DNA of 64,000 nt from Apostichopus japonicus (lineage: Eukaryota; Echinodermata; Holothuroidea; Aspidochirotida; Stichopodidae), in NCBI RefSeq assembly GCF_037975245.1, contig NC_092572.1, forward strand, positions 19,652,489 through 19,716,488. Direction: 5' to 3'. How positions within the stretch are numbered: the stretch's first letter is position 1; each line of letters begins with the position of its first letter. Positions 25,462-37,249 of this stretch are shown piece by piece. Below the pieces are notes generated by a model. The model was not told the DNA's origin and searched no databases. It worked only from the letters and a program-made list of their open reading frames with translations. The position numbers were made by a program, and so were the translations under genes.

Positions 25462-26479
25462 CTGTGAGAGGTGAGCGTATTTTTATGATGATGTCTCTAT
25501 TCTGAAAGAACTGAATGAATGTCTCATGACACACGAATTACCTACTTCTTATTTCTTACTATATCATTAGTTTCCCTGTATCAGTATAGTGGTTACGGAT
25601 ATTAATTCAAAACGAAACTGAGGCAATCCGAATGTTGACGGGTGAAACCGGCCGCTGTTTTATAATAACATCTCCAATAAACCAGCCAGTTTATCTCTTC
25701 AATTTCACTACCTAATGTGTTCCTGTGTGATGGGTATGTGATGATATTTACATGCAAACTTTAAAGCATCGTTTACCGAGTATAGCATTTAAGAGTTAGC
25801 CCCATTGTGTTGAGAGAATATTTTTACACTTCGGTAACACTTTTGCATCGTCATATGACATTTAATGATTTTAATACATCACTTTTATTTGCAACAGTAA
25901 AAGTGACTTTTAAAATGTTTTCGTCAGTTCCTTTCACAGTAAAAAACATTAGAAATTGTGTTTCGCGAAAAATTGAATGAACTAATGATTTACTAATAAG
26001 TAATTTAAAATAGCTTCTTCGAACTTTTGAACTAGTGACAAATTATGATTGGCACCTCAGCAGAGTTAAATAAAGTAATCATTAAGCATCTGTTGGAGAG
26101 GGGGGGTGACAATTGATTTGATTAAAGATATATTCGAATATTGTGTGAGTCTTCTAACACACCACATCATCATACTAAGTCTTGTAGTATTTAAAAATAT
26201 ATCCGTTTCTTTTGTTAAGCTTTTCTTTGACTGTGTGCGAAAGGAAGATATTTAAGCTGCAAACTAAACTTGGCTTTGAGTGCTATCATCATATCGAGAC
26301 ATAAACTTGTAACTGGTTAGCTTCGTATCCTGTTCTGTACACATCAGTTATAAATCTTTCCTCCCCGATGAGAATCAAAGTCTGATACTGTTGTTTCTTT
26401 GTTACATAGTAACAACGCCTTCCCTGTCCATAAATGACCGTTACTAATTAACAGGAACACGAATCTCTGTCTCTCTTAC

Positions 26480-26510
26480 CATTTCTCCTGGTAGATTACC
26501 CCGTACAGGT
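26480..26510 (-). CDS. 31-nt microexon, repeat E copy 2
   Basis: Acceptor CTTTTCTCTTCCTTCCAG, donor GTAAGAGAG. The 31 nt complete the split Arg codon left by the exon at 26605-26694 (AG plus A) and then encode PVRGNLPGEM. The matched phase across the intron is good evidence that both are genuine exons of one transcript. Confidence 0.55.
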
Positions 26511-26604
26511 CTGGAAGGAAGAGAAAAGTTATTTTTGTGAGATTCTGCAATTCAGGAACATGTAATAAGGCGAAGCACAAAATATATAAAAAAGAATGAT
26601 ATAC

Positions 26605-26694
26605 CTACACAAATATCGCAGTAAACTATTCCTGGCAGGTGAACGCACATCTGCATTGAGCACACTAAAGTCAATACAGGAGACAAATTCGTAA
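26605..26694 (-). CDS. tail-like exon, repeat E copy 2
   Basis: A 90-nt exon between acceptor ACAGTTCTTACAG and donor GTATATC. One carried-over base is followed by YEFVSCIDFSVLNADVR, SPARNSLLRYLC and a split Arg codon completed by the microexon. Compared with copy 1 most changes keep the peptide similar. Product unknown; a cytoplasmic receptor tail is an inference from composition and position. Confidence 0.55.
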
Positions 26695-27039
26695 CTGTAA
26701 GAACTGTAATACATGAATACATACATCATATTTATAGGGAAGGCAATATTAGTCTTAAACCTGTCATAAAATACTGAGTGACGTCATAATGATGAACTTC
26801 TCTCTGAGATGACCAGATGGATACCATCGACGAGAAGATGACGAATAGGGAAGAGAGGGTAATATTCAACATAGAACACAGAACATCTAGGTTAGATCAA
26901 TTTAATGTAAAAAAGAAAAAGAGATTTAGGTATGATTAGAGTGGGCTTGTGTAACCGATACTTATGTAACGATGTGTCATAAAGACTGACTGGAATTGAC
27001 AGAAACCGTCTGAGCTCGTCATAGCTTTGTCTCGATGAA

Positions 27040-27153
27040 TTAGACTCGGAATTTGATTGGTTTGCTCGTATATTCTACCGAACTCTGTTCGGACTCGAGA
27101 GTAACAATCTCATCCAAGCTTGGTCTCGGACTCGGCTCGGTATTAGCCAGAAG
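27040..27153 (-). CDS. candidate C-terminal exon, unknown gene
   Basis: The frame reads PSPRPSLDEIVTLESEQSSV then EYTSKPIKFRV and stop. The Ser/Glu-rich, Pro-containing composition is coding-like, but the acceptor (within GGCTAATACCGAGCCGAG) is weak and no paralogue in this window supports it. Confidence 0.3.
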   Translation of the reverse strand, partial: LLANTEPSPRPSLDEIVTLESEQSSVEYTSKPIKFRV

Positions 27154-27240
27154 AATAGTGTTGAGGAAAATCAGAGTGTTTCTTACACTATAACATACAG
27201 ACATATTGCATGTTTCTGATGGAAAGAGTACTAATAACAA

Positions 27241-29471
27241 TAGGGACCATGTAAGGATACAAGGCCCGGATGTTGCATTATATTATTGTCTGCGCTTGAA
27301 GATAATTATGAAGACAACACTTAATTTGTCGATGGTGAATATTAAAAAATCAACCTCTTTACAAGTAATTTTGAACATCCACCTCCTCCCACTCGGGCCC
27401 AGGCTCCTTCCAGATCCTGTGGTGTATACATATTAATAGTTATTCAAAAAAACGAAAGAAATAATGCAAACATTCTAAACCATTAGTAGTTCAGATTCAC
27501 CATCGCCTTGTTTGTATCATAATGCTGCTACTTATTCATTGTACTATACATACATAGGGTGGTAAAAAAGACATTTCTTGATAATTAAATAAAAACTTTA
27601 CATTTAGCCTCTAAAGTTAACCTTTGATGTCTTCACGTCCACTTTGAATTATGTTAATGTACATCAAATTGATGAGACTAACCTCAAGAAATACACCTTT
27701 TCCTTTGTATCAAATTAAATCCAGATCTGCCCTTTCATATGTAGGCCTGCTTGTACCCATACATTCGTGCCAGTCACGTATAAACACATTAATTTAAACA
27801 ACAGAGGTCTCTACAATCCTATTAAAAACTATTAAAACCGAGTAACGTTTACTGATTGTTGTATTGCTGCGTGCAGTGACGTCAATTCTAAAGATGAAAA
27901 GTATGGAACGATATTTTCACCGATAATTTTTTTTTTGACTGAGACGGTGTGAAATAGAGAAATGGAAGTACGATAGATTCATTTTTCTTTTTATGTTTTT
28001 ATCTGTCTGAACATTTTTTACTGTGTTTTTACGTTTTCGTGGTATTAGACGATATATAGATTCTAGACAAATAAGTCCTCGTCGTTGCACAGTTGAAACT
28101 TCTTTTTAAATATTAATCTCGTTTCTTCAGGATGATGGCCTTGCTCGCCCGCTCCTCCCAAAAGGATCTTGAAGGAAGGTATTTTCATCTTTGATATGTA
28201 CTTTAAAAATAACGAATCGAACTATAGAAGTGTGTGATAAGATATTAGTTTTAGTTAACTGACAGAGATAAATGTCCTAAAGTGCGACGTGGAATTACAT
28301 GAATCACCACTCCATTAGTGCGCAAACATCTATCTTAACATTTACGGTTGGATAAGGTATCGTTTCATGTTAAATGAATCATATAATACAACAGCGACAA
28401 TAGCTGTTTAGGAACAACATGGTACCATATCAGATTTAGGGCGTTGAAAGAGAAGAGTAGTTTTCTAGTACCAACAGAAAGTTGAACAAAGTAGAAAGTT
28501 CAGGATGATGAAAATGGTGACGTAAAATTCGTAATATCGTCACAGTGGATTCTAACGTATACTGTGAGCCTGACAGGAGTGTCGGGGAAATGAAGATCAT
28601 ATCCTAGATTAACGCTCTGTCATTCTGTGACCTGTATCACCTGCTAATGTCCCATAGCTCACAGATATGTCACAGTTAAACAATTATGATCATCAACATC
28701 AACTGAATCAATACCTTGAAGTTACAAAATCATTAAGACTAGTTAAGTCTCTTTAGATATGTATACTGTGGCACTCCCATCCATTTAACAAAACATGTCT
28801 TCCTATGCGGCTGTGACAGAATGCCTACATCGGTAAAGTATATGACTATGTGCTCTGTTATACCAGAAAGTCGTATCTGCACATAATTATGCGGTATTTC
28901 AGACAAATCCCACTTATGACATCTTCAAATGTAATATTTCAGTTATAGCATTTTTCTCAGGAATTTTTGAATGCTGGGCGGATTCGTGCGGTAGTGTGAT
29001 CCACGTCCTGGGGAAGGATTAAAGAGATGGGGTGTCTTCCTCTCCTTTGGAGTATGTTTGCAACTGAAGTATGCTTAGATGACAACGGGTGCTATCTTTC
29101 TTCGATTCTGGAGCTAACTTCTATGCCAAGTATTCACCTATATTTTGGTAATATATAATATAATGGAATGTTACAAAAAACATGTAAAAATGAAACAAAT
29201 TTATGTCCATCGAGAAATTATTTGTTGTAGGTATAAAACACTTGTGTATACGCTATAGCTAATTCTGTCCAAAACGGACCTATTCTGTATGGAAACAAAC
29301 CTGCAATCGATATTTCTCCAGCAGAATACTTGTAAATTTAAAATAACTTCATGTTCCCTGAAAAAGCTTGTCGTAAGTCAATACATGCTGGTGTTTGGAG
29401 TTTTGTTCGGAAACATACATTTTCTGTTCGGAGATATAACTTGCAAGCAAACATATATGTAGGCCTATGAC
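27241..29471. other. mostly featureless
   Basis: One possible plus-strand exon at 28131-28178 (acceptor TCTCGTTTCTTCAG, frame MMALLARSSQKDLEG, donor GTATTTT) is too short to assert. Otherwise nothing recognisable. Confidence 0.35.
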
Positions 29472-29799
29472 CAAGAACGTAGCCAGAACTTTAAAAGGTT
29501 GGAGCAGAATTTCGAAAGGGGCACTTCTCACAAAGGGAGCATTATTACACTTAACGGAGCGCCATGATGTACAAAGAAAATATTTGCCCAAAATGCCTCT
29601 TACGTTATACAGGTAAGGGTATTGCATGACGTATCAGACGAATTTTCAGGGGAAAGATTGAGAAGGGTCGCTTTGCTTCCTGCAACATGAAAAGAGGGCT
29701 TTAATGATGCTTCCTGCTTTTAGTTAATTTTTATTTTCGGAGTACTCAAAGGTGGGGGGGGGGGAATAGCGATCGCCCCCCCCCCCGGCTACGTACCTG
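29472..29799. mobile_element. 328-bp hAT-like MITE with 8-bp target duplication
   Basis: Flanked by CCTATGAC (29464-29471 and 29800-29807). Ends CAAGAACGTAGCC and, reverse-complemented, CAGGTACGTAGCC form a 13-bp inverted repeat with two mismatches. An 8-bp duplication and CA-starting termini fit the hAT superfamily. It contains a G9/C11 tract near 29754-29786. Non-coding. Confidence 0.75.
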
Positions 29800-29999
29800 C
29801 CTATGACAAATGTAATTGAAGATTTCCAACACTCATGGAAAAGAGAAGCCTTGATATAAGCCGCTTTCCATCCACGATCATCAAATGGAAAGGATTTTAA
29901 ATGAGCTACTGTAAGGCTTCCTAATCTTTAGTTATCTAAACTTCATGAAACTATAGCTTTCCCGAGGTGTTGTAATTTCGATTTGGAGTTATTCGCCTG

Positions 30000-30186
30000 T
30001 CAAAAACTCAATTGACGGAGCGGCAACCCGTGTTTTCGCGCCATTTCTCGATGTTGTCCGGTCACTGATCTAAAAATATCATTTGTGGTACAGTGTATGT
30101 AGCGCGCGCTACATCTAATACTAACTGGCGGCGCGGAAATATACGATACGTTGTTCACAACATCCTATGACGTTCAGCTGACGGGG
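30000..30186 (+). promoter_or_regulatory. GC-rich promoter / non-coding first exon candidate
   Basis: A local island with many CpGs (TTCGCGCCATTTCTCG, GTAGCGCGCGCTAC, GGCGGCGCGG) in AT-rich surroundings ends at a consensus donor, GACGGG|GTGAGTGACG, at 30187. It lies 1.3 kb upstream of the ATG-containing exon at 31504. Inference only. Confidence 0.35.
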
Positions 30187-30356
30187 TGAGTGACGAATGA
30201 CATGCAGGTGAAAAAGGTTTGTCAAACGTATGACAACTTCCCGAATTTTGAGAGTTGGTATAAGAAGATCTCACATTTAGTAGACTTCCCTGATTATAGG
30301 CTAATCCTCAATTAAAGGGCAATTAATTAGAGTACTATTAGTAGGCATATAGGCTA

Positions 30357-30357
30357 A

Positions 30358-30398
<41 letters not shown>

Positions 30399-30449
30399 CT
30401 GGTGGTGGTGGTGGTGGTGGTGGTGGTGGTAGTGGTAGTGGTAGTATTA
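30357..30449. repeat. (AGT)n/(GGT)n trinucleotide repeat
   Basis: Perfect AGT units to about 30397, then GGT/AGT units. Confidence 0.95.
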
Positions 30450-31503
30450 GGCTACATGTGTAACTTTAGTAAAGCACTTTAGACAGCAAACTTAAACACA
30501 CGAGCTAATAATTTTAAAGGGAAAGCTAAGAAATTCTAACATATATTAAGTAGTTTAGTACTAAGCAGGCCTAGATTCTTTCAAATTGCTAAAAATCCGT
30601 TAGACCTAGACTAATTCCTCAATTGCCCTGTTTCATAATGAATTTAGCCTAGGCTAACCACTTTGTGACAAGTCCTAAAAAATATTGGCCATTTCCCTTA
30701 TTTTTTAAGGATGGGGCTATTTAGTGGTAAGTGATGAGTAATTCTTTTCATGTTAAGTTGTTAAATATTTTTAGCCTCTGCATTGAACATAATTACATAC
30801 TTCCCTTTTGAGAACAACACAGGTTTGCGATAACGCCCAGAGATTCACAGCTATGGTGGATTGGCTTTTTACGGTACTACTGTATATGCGCATGGTTTAA
30901 CAGGTAAGCATTAGGATTATGCTATGGTAAGAACTCCCGCTTAGACTGTATCCTACGTTACAGAAAAGGCATCGTAAATATAGTCTCAGCCTTTTTTTCA
31001 GTTATTTGCATTCAAGTTAGCATGTGTGGATGTGACGCCCTACAGCTTGTAAACACACCGTCTCAAGTTGGGAAGCTATGATAGCAGATCTCATATTTGG
31101 CGTGTGACTTGATCCATATAAAGAGGACAAGAACCCTCTTGTTTGTTGGTGGAGTTTAAAGGTCATTTGGGACCAGTAGGGGTCATATAATGGAAACCTT
31201 GTAAAAATTATGTATTTGAGGGAAGCATGGACAGGTTTCTTGTGGATGTACAGTGGTGGTAGGTCGAGGTTAACACTACCCTACTACCCTGACCATTATT
31301 TACAATAAGGATGATATTCTTGATGCCTTCATATGAAGTGACCAATTGACTTACATCTTAAATTGAATTTTAACACTTTTCCTTATTTTGCATTAAAGAT
31401 GTCATGAAGCACGTAAATGTGTTACTGTTTCCATATATTGTACAATGCATTCTTAATTTCTCAAAGTTACTAAAGTGGCTTGCAGCTACACTTTAAGTTC
31501 ATA
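30450..31503. other. no recognisable feature
   Basis: Probably intron between the candidate first exon and the exon at 31504. Confidence 0.35.
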
Positions 31504-31608
31504 ATGGAGAAAGTGGTTTACAAGCTGTGGAATTCTGGTGGTCAGAGGAAGTTGGTGGCAGCCAGTGATTTTGAAGACCTTCAAGAGAAAGGTATCACGT
31601 TCTTCTTG
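31504..31608 (+). CDS. candidate first coding exon of an unidentified gene
   Basis: ATG opens a 35-codon frame ending at a donor, TTCTTG|GTAGGTAAC, phase 0. The peptide MEKVVYKLWNSGGQRKLVAA then SDFEDLQEKG has the beta-beta-alpha look of the start of a ubiquitin-like fold such as CIDE-N or PB1 (short strand, basic turn, strand, DFEDL helix). That resemblance is weak. Candidate downstream exons are at 34454, 34805 and 35205. Confidence 0.4.
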
Positions 31609-31858
31609 GTAGGTAACAGATAATTACAATAATAACTGTCTTGTAGATGCATTGGTAGGTCTTTCAACACTTAATTATAACCCGGCAGTTTTGATCTGCA
31701 TCTTAAGCATCCAACATGTAAAATCCCTTCTAATGTGATCGGTAACAGATAGGGTTACCGGTTTTCTGGTTGGTTTCAATGAAATAAAAACATTTGCAGT
31801 CATGGCGGCGTGTGTGGGTCATGTGTGGTGTGTATGTAGTATTTGTGAGTAGTACCTA

Positions 31859-33189
31859 AGGGTGTGACCGTTTAAACGGTTAACCGTTTAACCGGCCGCA
31901 AATGCACTATCTGTTTAGAAAATCACAAACCGTATAAACGGAAAATTTAAAAAAAAATCAAATACATTTTAAATAGAAAATTATTTAAAATATGTAAAGA
32001 ACTGAGTAATGTACTGCAAACTATCAATAAAAAACAGAAAAATGATGTTTTCAGCAAAACTGAAAGTCACACACAAGTAGGGTTGGGCGATATTAGCTTT
32101 TTACCGTCACGATTAATAGTTCAAAAATTATCGCGATATTTCGATAATTACGATAATTTTTCCCCTAACAGAATTAGCGTAAATGTCGAGCTTTGAGTGG
32201 ACGGAGAAAGAGAGATATATGGAGGGGACATTCAAAGAGAATATCTGAAAAACCTTACGATATTTTTCACAAATATTGATGCTTAGATAAGTGCTTCCTC
32301 ACAATCAACGAGCCGCCCCAAAATTTGCTCCGCTTACGTAAAACTTCTATATATATAACACGTGGAAAACCCGAGTTTTTACACACATAATTCCCACTGA
32401 CATTGGTCAGTGCACAGAACATAAGTAGGTCATCGACATTCGAACTTGTTCATCGCACCATGGGAACGACACAACACATTGAACATGATGTTACATTTTC
32501 CCGCCATCTGGGCGCCGAGTGTAAATTTTGGTGTAGTATGCAAATTATGAATGGTACTGTGCTGCACGGTTTAAAGTTAACCTTTTGCGACACATACAAA
32601 TTTTGGGAAGCTGTTGTTGAAGTAACTTTTGTATCAAATGTAAAGTACTGTATGTGGCACAAGAGAAAGAAAATGACTAAACAGTGACTATACAACGACG
32701 CCTATCAATGTTATTTTATTAACCTGAACATTCTTGTACGTTCTTTTAATGAGTAAGCAGGAAAGGTGGGTAAGTTTGCTAAGTTAGGCGAGTTTTTGTT
32801 TAAAATCTTGTGATAGATAGACAAATATATTGTTTTTTCAAAAGTTACGATGTTGCCGAAGGCCGAGTTATATAAATTCAGTGATCTGAACTTCCGAAGA
32901 CCACGAATACTGATCATGTGTGTTATTCTTTTCAGCAATTATTACACGAAATGTTCGCAATATTATTGGGCCTTATTAGTAATTAACATACATTGATCGA
33001 CGTCTTGTTGCCTGAATTGCTACCTGTTGGAAAAACCTTTATTTATTGTAATCATAATGTCCTATTTTCATTAAAAGTCGAGTGACGGTGCGTTGAAAAA
33101 GCCGCGATCGGAAAACGGCATTTAAACGTTTAACCGACCGGCGGCGATCCGGTTAAACGGTTAGCGAAATATCTGTTAGGTCACACCCT
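31859..33189. mobile_element. hAT-like DNA transposon with nested element end
   Basis: Left end AGGGTGTGACCGTTTAAACG and right end GGTTAGCGAA...GGTCACACCCT are inverted repeats; subterminal AAACGGTTAACCGTTTAACC recurs inverted at 33126-33162. I find no clean 8-bp target duplication. Inside, AGGGTTGGGCGATATTAGC (about 32079) followed by ATCGCGATATTTCGATAAT is the left end of a second hAT-type element whose right end I cannot find. No transposase frame is recognised. Confidence 0.65.
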
Positions 33190-34453
33190 CTCATGATGAG
33201 GTAGTTTGTGTGCATATGTATGTATGAAACGCCTAGCTTGTAAGCAGTATCTCTAGTAAGAAGCTTGGAACAATACATGGTACGTAGGTTTACCACATTG
33301 AGTACAAGAAGCACACTGTTTTTGGTGGAGGTCGTTGCATGTTTATTCAGGTCAATAGATTTCAATTTGTGAAAACATTGTTCAAACGATATTTCAAGAA
33401 GGGAGGCTTGGACCAATCATAGTATATAGTTGTAGGCCTACTGCATTGAGGGAAAAAAAGCCCATTTGATTTTTGACAAATTGGTTCAGCAGAGGTCAAA
33501 TTGTAAAAGCCATGTAAACCCGATACAGAATCTCAAAAAAGTCAAAGATTGGAAATCGAGCATGCTTTGAAACTTGGTGTGTATGTTCCCCATATTTAGT
33601 ACTAGAGTCCTTTTGTTTCTGGTTAAAGCCAAATGTCATTTGGGGTCAGCAGAAGTCAAAGGAATTGAGAGTATATTAAAGGTTCACTGGTTTCGTTTAG
33701 TTGGTTTAGTTAGAAGAGATCAGCAGCACTCTGGAGATCTTTCAGAGGTACAAAATTTCATCCCATCTGATATAGCAATATTTCCCTTGCTACTTGGATC
33801 ATCTGTGGAGAACTTTGCCTTCAGTCACAAAATATATATTTTAATGCTTAAAATGATTAAAACCATGTGGATTATGCCATTTTACAAAACTCTACATTGA
33901 TAAAAAAATAATAATAATAATTCAATAAAACATTGTTTTTCTTTTAACTTTTTTTGCGACACCTACTACTGTAGGCATGTTCTATTTGGGTTCCAGTAAG
34001 TGAATTGTAGTATGAACAAATGAGCATGTTTTTGTTAATAAAATACAAATAAGGACACTCTCAGGTCATTTAGACAGTGCATGCTTCATTAAGTTGACAT
34101 ATCCATGCAAGGTTTGAGCATATGCATGGTTAAACCAATCTTTGCAGTAATCATGCATGGTAGAGGAGAAGTCACTAGTGTAGAACCATGATACTATTTA
34201 ATTAGTTGTTTATTTATTATTATGTCAATGTATAGTAGCACTGTTGATACATGATGACACGGTGTGGGGAATACATAGGCATATAGGATCATCATGGGAT
34301 AAAACATGAACCCATGATAGGACCATGATAGGAAATTGCAAGTCCTTACTAATAGGTATATTTCAGTACCTGATTGCCATGAGGAAGAGATACATTCAGT
34401 GAATTAAGTTTAAAACTTCTAAACAAAATGCCTTAAATAACTCTGTTTCATAG
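33190..34453. other. no recognisable feature
   Basis: AT-rich, non-coding by inspection. Confidence 0.4.
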
Positions 34454-34614
34454 GATATGGAAATAAATGACTGCTGAAGAAAGCAAGAAGCATGGGGAAA
34501 ATGTTTGTAAAAAAAAAAGTTTTAAATGGTCACACAAAGCTGTATCGTATTTAAGCTTTACCAACGAAGATTTTGGACAACCAGATAATCGTAGAACGCC
34601 CTGTTTGTCATCAG
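34454..34614 (+). CDS. candidate exon, possibly MADF/Myb-SANT-like
   Basis: Acceptor CTGTTTCATAG, donor CATCAG|GTAGTG. From the ATG at 34467 the frame reads through KKKSFKWSHKAVSYLSFTNE and DFGQPDNRR, reminiscent of the first helix of Myb/SANT-like or MADF DNA-binding domains (a Lys/Trp start, then a hydrophobic helix and a basic end). All frames have a stop before that ATG, so it may be an alternative start, or the exon may be decayed. The exon order with 31504-31608 is unproven. Confidence 0.35.
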
Positions 34615-34804
34615 GTAGTGTGTGCATGAATCTTAAATGGGTATGTTACCACAATGGAGTAGATGAAAGTCAGTTTTGAATAAATCAAAGGTAATTTTAG
34701 GAAACAAACTCAAATCCATGTGTCAGATTATCTCCGTGGCAGTATTTAAGTTATAGTTACTGTGCTTCACTTTTGTTTCATGTTTTTACTTTCCTATTTT
34801 TCAG

Positions 34805-34912
34805 ATTGTCGTTTGGAATGAAAGCAAATCGAAGAAGCGCTGTAATGGGCAAAGCCCAAAGCTGGAAAAGCTATGTGAAAGCATTTTGAGGATGGAGACT
34901 AGTTGGTGCTAA
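34805..34912 (+). CDS. candidate exon downstream of the MADF-like exon
   Basis: Acceptor TTTCCTATTTTTCAG then IVVWNESKSKKRCNGQSPKL and EKLCESILRMETSWC, stop. Basic-then-helical layout would fit the end of a Myb/SANT-like domain. Tentative. Confidence 0.3.
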   Translation: MVVWNESKSKKRCNGQSPKLEKLCESILRMETSWC

Positions 34913-35204
34913 GAGATAAACTCTGTTATTCAACACTACCTTTTCAGGTTTTACATTATCATATCCATCATACTGATTTTGTGTTGGGATCCATGAATGG
35001 CAATGAGTATAGGACCATGTTTTGTAAAGTCACAGCAAAGTGTAAAAGTACCTTAAAAATATTAAATCAATACAAGACATACACCTGTATACTGGATAGA
35101 CACAAGTACCAATTATAGCAATTATTATATATTTCAACATGTAGGCTTGTATATTGTGTTTAGTTTTAGTTTTCATCATAACTGAGATATTCATATCTTT
35201 TCAG

Positions 35205-35333
35205 ATTTTGAAGGGATCTCCAGTAATTAAGAGCACAATGAGGGACTTAGTCATAGACTTTGAACACATGGGAATTGGCAGAGCTTTGTTCATCAAGTTT
35301 GGCATTCTATTTATATTCAGTGAATGCTTATAG
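35205..35333 (+). CDS. candidate terminal exon, duplicated at 35495-35620
   Basis: Acceptor TTCATATCTTTTCAG and an open frame ILKGSPVIKSTMRDLVIDFE then HMGIGRALFIKFG to a stop. A direct copy about 290 bp downstream reads ILKRSPVIKSTTRKSL and SALFIKFGG, keeping the frame. The preserved frame suggests an alternative exon pair or a small coding repeat. Confidence 0.35.
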   Translation: MLKGSPVIKSTMRDLVIDFEHMGIGRALFIKFGILFIFSECL

Positions 35334-35620
35334 ATGATAGTTGTTAGTGATTTGTAATTTGTAATCATTTCTTAATTACTTCACTTAATTATTCTTAATA
35401 GTTTACTTAATTATTTCACTAGCTATTTGCTTTTGCTAGAACAATATGTTTTAAACTGACAAAAAGCATCACATCTGAGATAAACATATCTTGACAAATT
35501 CTGAAGAGATCTCCAGTTATTAAAAGCACTACGAGAAAATCCTTGATACAAATCATGGACGTACAACGCATGGAGATTGTCAGTGCTTTGTTCATCAAGT
35601 TTGGTGGCTTATATATATTC

Positions 35621-36479
35621 CATGAAAGCTAATATGATGGGTTGTTGGTCATTTTCAATGATTTCTGCATGTATTAATTGTGATGTATGCTGAAGCTAGA
35701 ACTGTATGTTAAAAACAATTTTAAAACACCACAAGACAACCAGCAGCGGTTATACTGCAAAAACAGTGCAAAGGCTGAAGTATTTCACAACCAGTTTTTA
35801 TCAATGTGTGACTATACGGTTTTCAGACAGGTTTCATACAACATGTGTGTTAAACATACTATCTCTTTATTCTTCTATTTATTTTATGCGCTGAACGGTG
35901 ACTTAGTAAAGATTGCTTCCGTATTTCATTGTAGAGCTGAACCTGAAGTATGCTGCTACTAGTAAAGTACACTTTTCTGATCCGATTGCAGATCATGACG
36001 CATCCTGAGTTTAAACAACAAGGTTGCATTGTCAGAATGAACTTCCTGTTCGGTTCCTGTAAGTTAATTGGAACTTATTTTAGGAAGAACAGACAGTCAA
36101 TGGCAATTTAAAGTAACGAATAAAATGGAAGACAAGCAGCACAAAAAATTGGAAGCTTTAGATGAGTGAAGGAAACTACTTAGGAAAAATAATGGTAGGT
36201 TGCCACAGACCTGGCAAACCCACCCTGCCGGGATGTACCCGTATGCTAAGAAAATAGAAAACAACAAGGGTATTGTCTACATACAAGTATAAACTGTTAA
36301 GATACCGAATAGTGTTGGAATTCTATACACAGAACCTTCTTCGGTGCACATCAACTCTGCCAACCAAGAAAAGTGAACACACTTTAAATCACTATTTTGC
36401 TAGGAGCATTCTTCAAGGCCTCCCTGCAGGAGTGATATTGTACATACACCTATAACACACCTATAACACCATCTATTTT
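35621..36479. other. no confident feature
   Basis: Sequence from about 36180 to 36480 may belong to the PLE pseudo-LTR that follows, but I cannot align it to the other copies. Confidence 0.35.
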
Positions 36480-36640
36480 TTTGTGTTCACAATGCTCATT
36501 AACCTGTCTGTATTCTGTGCGTGTTTTTGTTCCTTATGTTACTGTAACTTGTCATTTAGCCTTTGAAGAAGATCCTGCTAGGACCGAAATGTCAGGCCAA
36601 CTTACTTTTACACATTATCTTACACAGGCTTTCTAGTAGA
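36480..36640 (+). mobile_element. PLE pseudo-LTR fragment (family 2)
   Basis: Shares CTCATTAACCTGTCTGTATT, GTTACTGTAACTTGTCAT and the ribozyme-like core with the minus-strand copies at 40150-40330 and 46000-46115. Confidence 0.7.
36563..36593 (+). ncRNA. degenerate hammerhead-like motif
   Basis: TTGAAGA in place of CTGAAGA, stem II GATCC/GGACC (one mismatch), GAAA, then TGTC. The core C and the stem are mutated, so it is probably inactive. Confidence 0.5.
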
Positions 36641-36789
36641 TAATTATTTTATTTCAAATATGTTTAGTGAGATTAAGTTGTGTTGGTACTTCTCGGCAGT
36701 TTGCATCTATGCACTACTCAGATAAGTTACCTATAAGTTACCTTAAGTTACCTCTGGAATGACGCTATAAAACACTGACGTAATTGTTA

Positions 36790-37095
36790 GGTTTTTGCAC
36801 CATCAATACGTTGAAAGAGTGGTTAAGGCAGTGGATGTGCGATCTAAGGTTTACAGGTTCGATTCCTGGCCAGATCATTGCGTTGTGTCCTTGGGCAAGG
36901 CACTTTATCTCTATTGCCTCTCTTCACCCAGGTGTATTAATGGGGAGCTAACTTTTAAATATAGCTGCGTGGGCCGGTTTATGGCTGAACCTTATGGGAA
37001 GTCACGCAGGGGATATGTAGAGGTGGAGCACTGTAGTGCCCCAGTAGGGATTGTTTGAATTGTGCAGTTACTAGTGACCATGTAGGGGTAGTGTT
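36790..37095 (+). mobile_element. tRNA-derived SINE with conserved central domain
   Basis: A-box-like AGAGTGGTTAAGG (36815-36827) and B box GGTTCGATTCC (36856-36866), Ser/Leu-tRNA-like. The body has TCCTTGGGCAAGGCACTTTA and CACCCAGGTGTATTAATGGG, a segment shared by many marine-invertebrate SINEs. The ORF over it (36795-37058) is not a gene. Confidence 0.8.
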
Positions 37096-37249
37096 GTAAA
37101 ACGTGTGATGGGACCTTTGCTTCAAACTAGACTATGTAAACCTTCAAGGTTAACTTTAGTGCCAATCTTGGTTTCAATAACTCAAACTATGCCATAATTC
37201 TTTCTATTATCCTTTTCGAGTGATGAACTAATGGATTTTTTTATGTTTG

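Larger units (their letters stand above)
25364..26900. repeat. tandem segmental repeat E, copy 2
   Basis: Direct tandem partner of 22235-25240, shorter by internal deletions but with the same exon order. Confidence 0.8.

Noticed and set aside
33574-33900. 108-codon plus ORF
   Set aside because: No motif, no splice support and no paralogue; composition is not convincingly coding.
36795-37058. 87-codon ORF as a gene
   Set aside because: It overlaps a tRNA-derived SINE from A box to tail.
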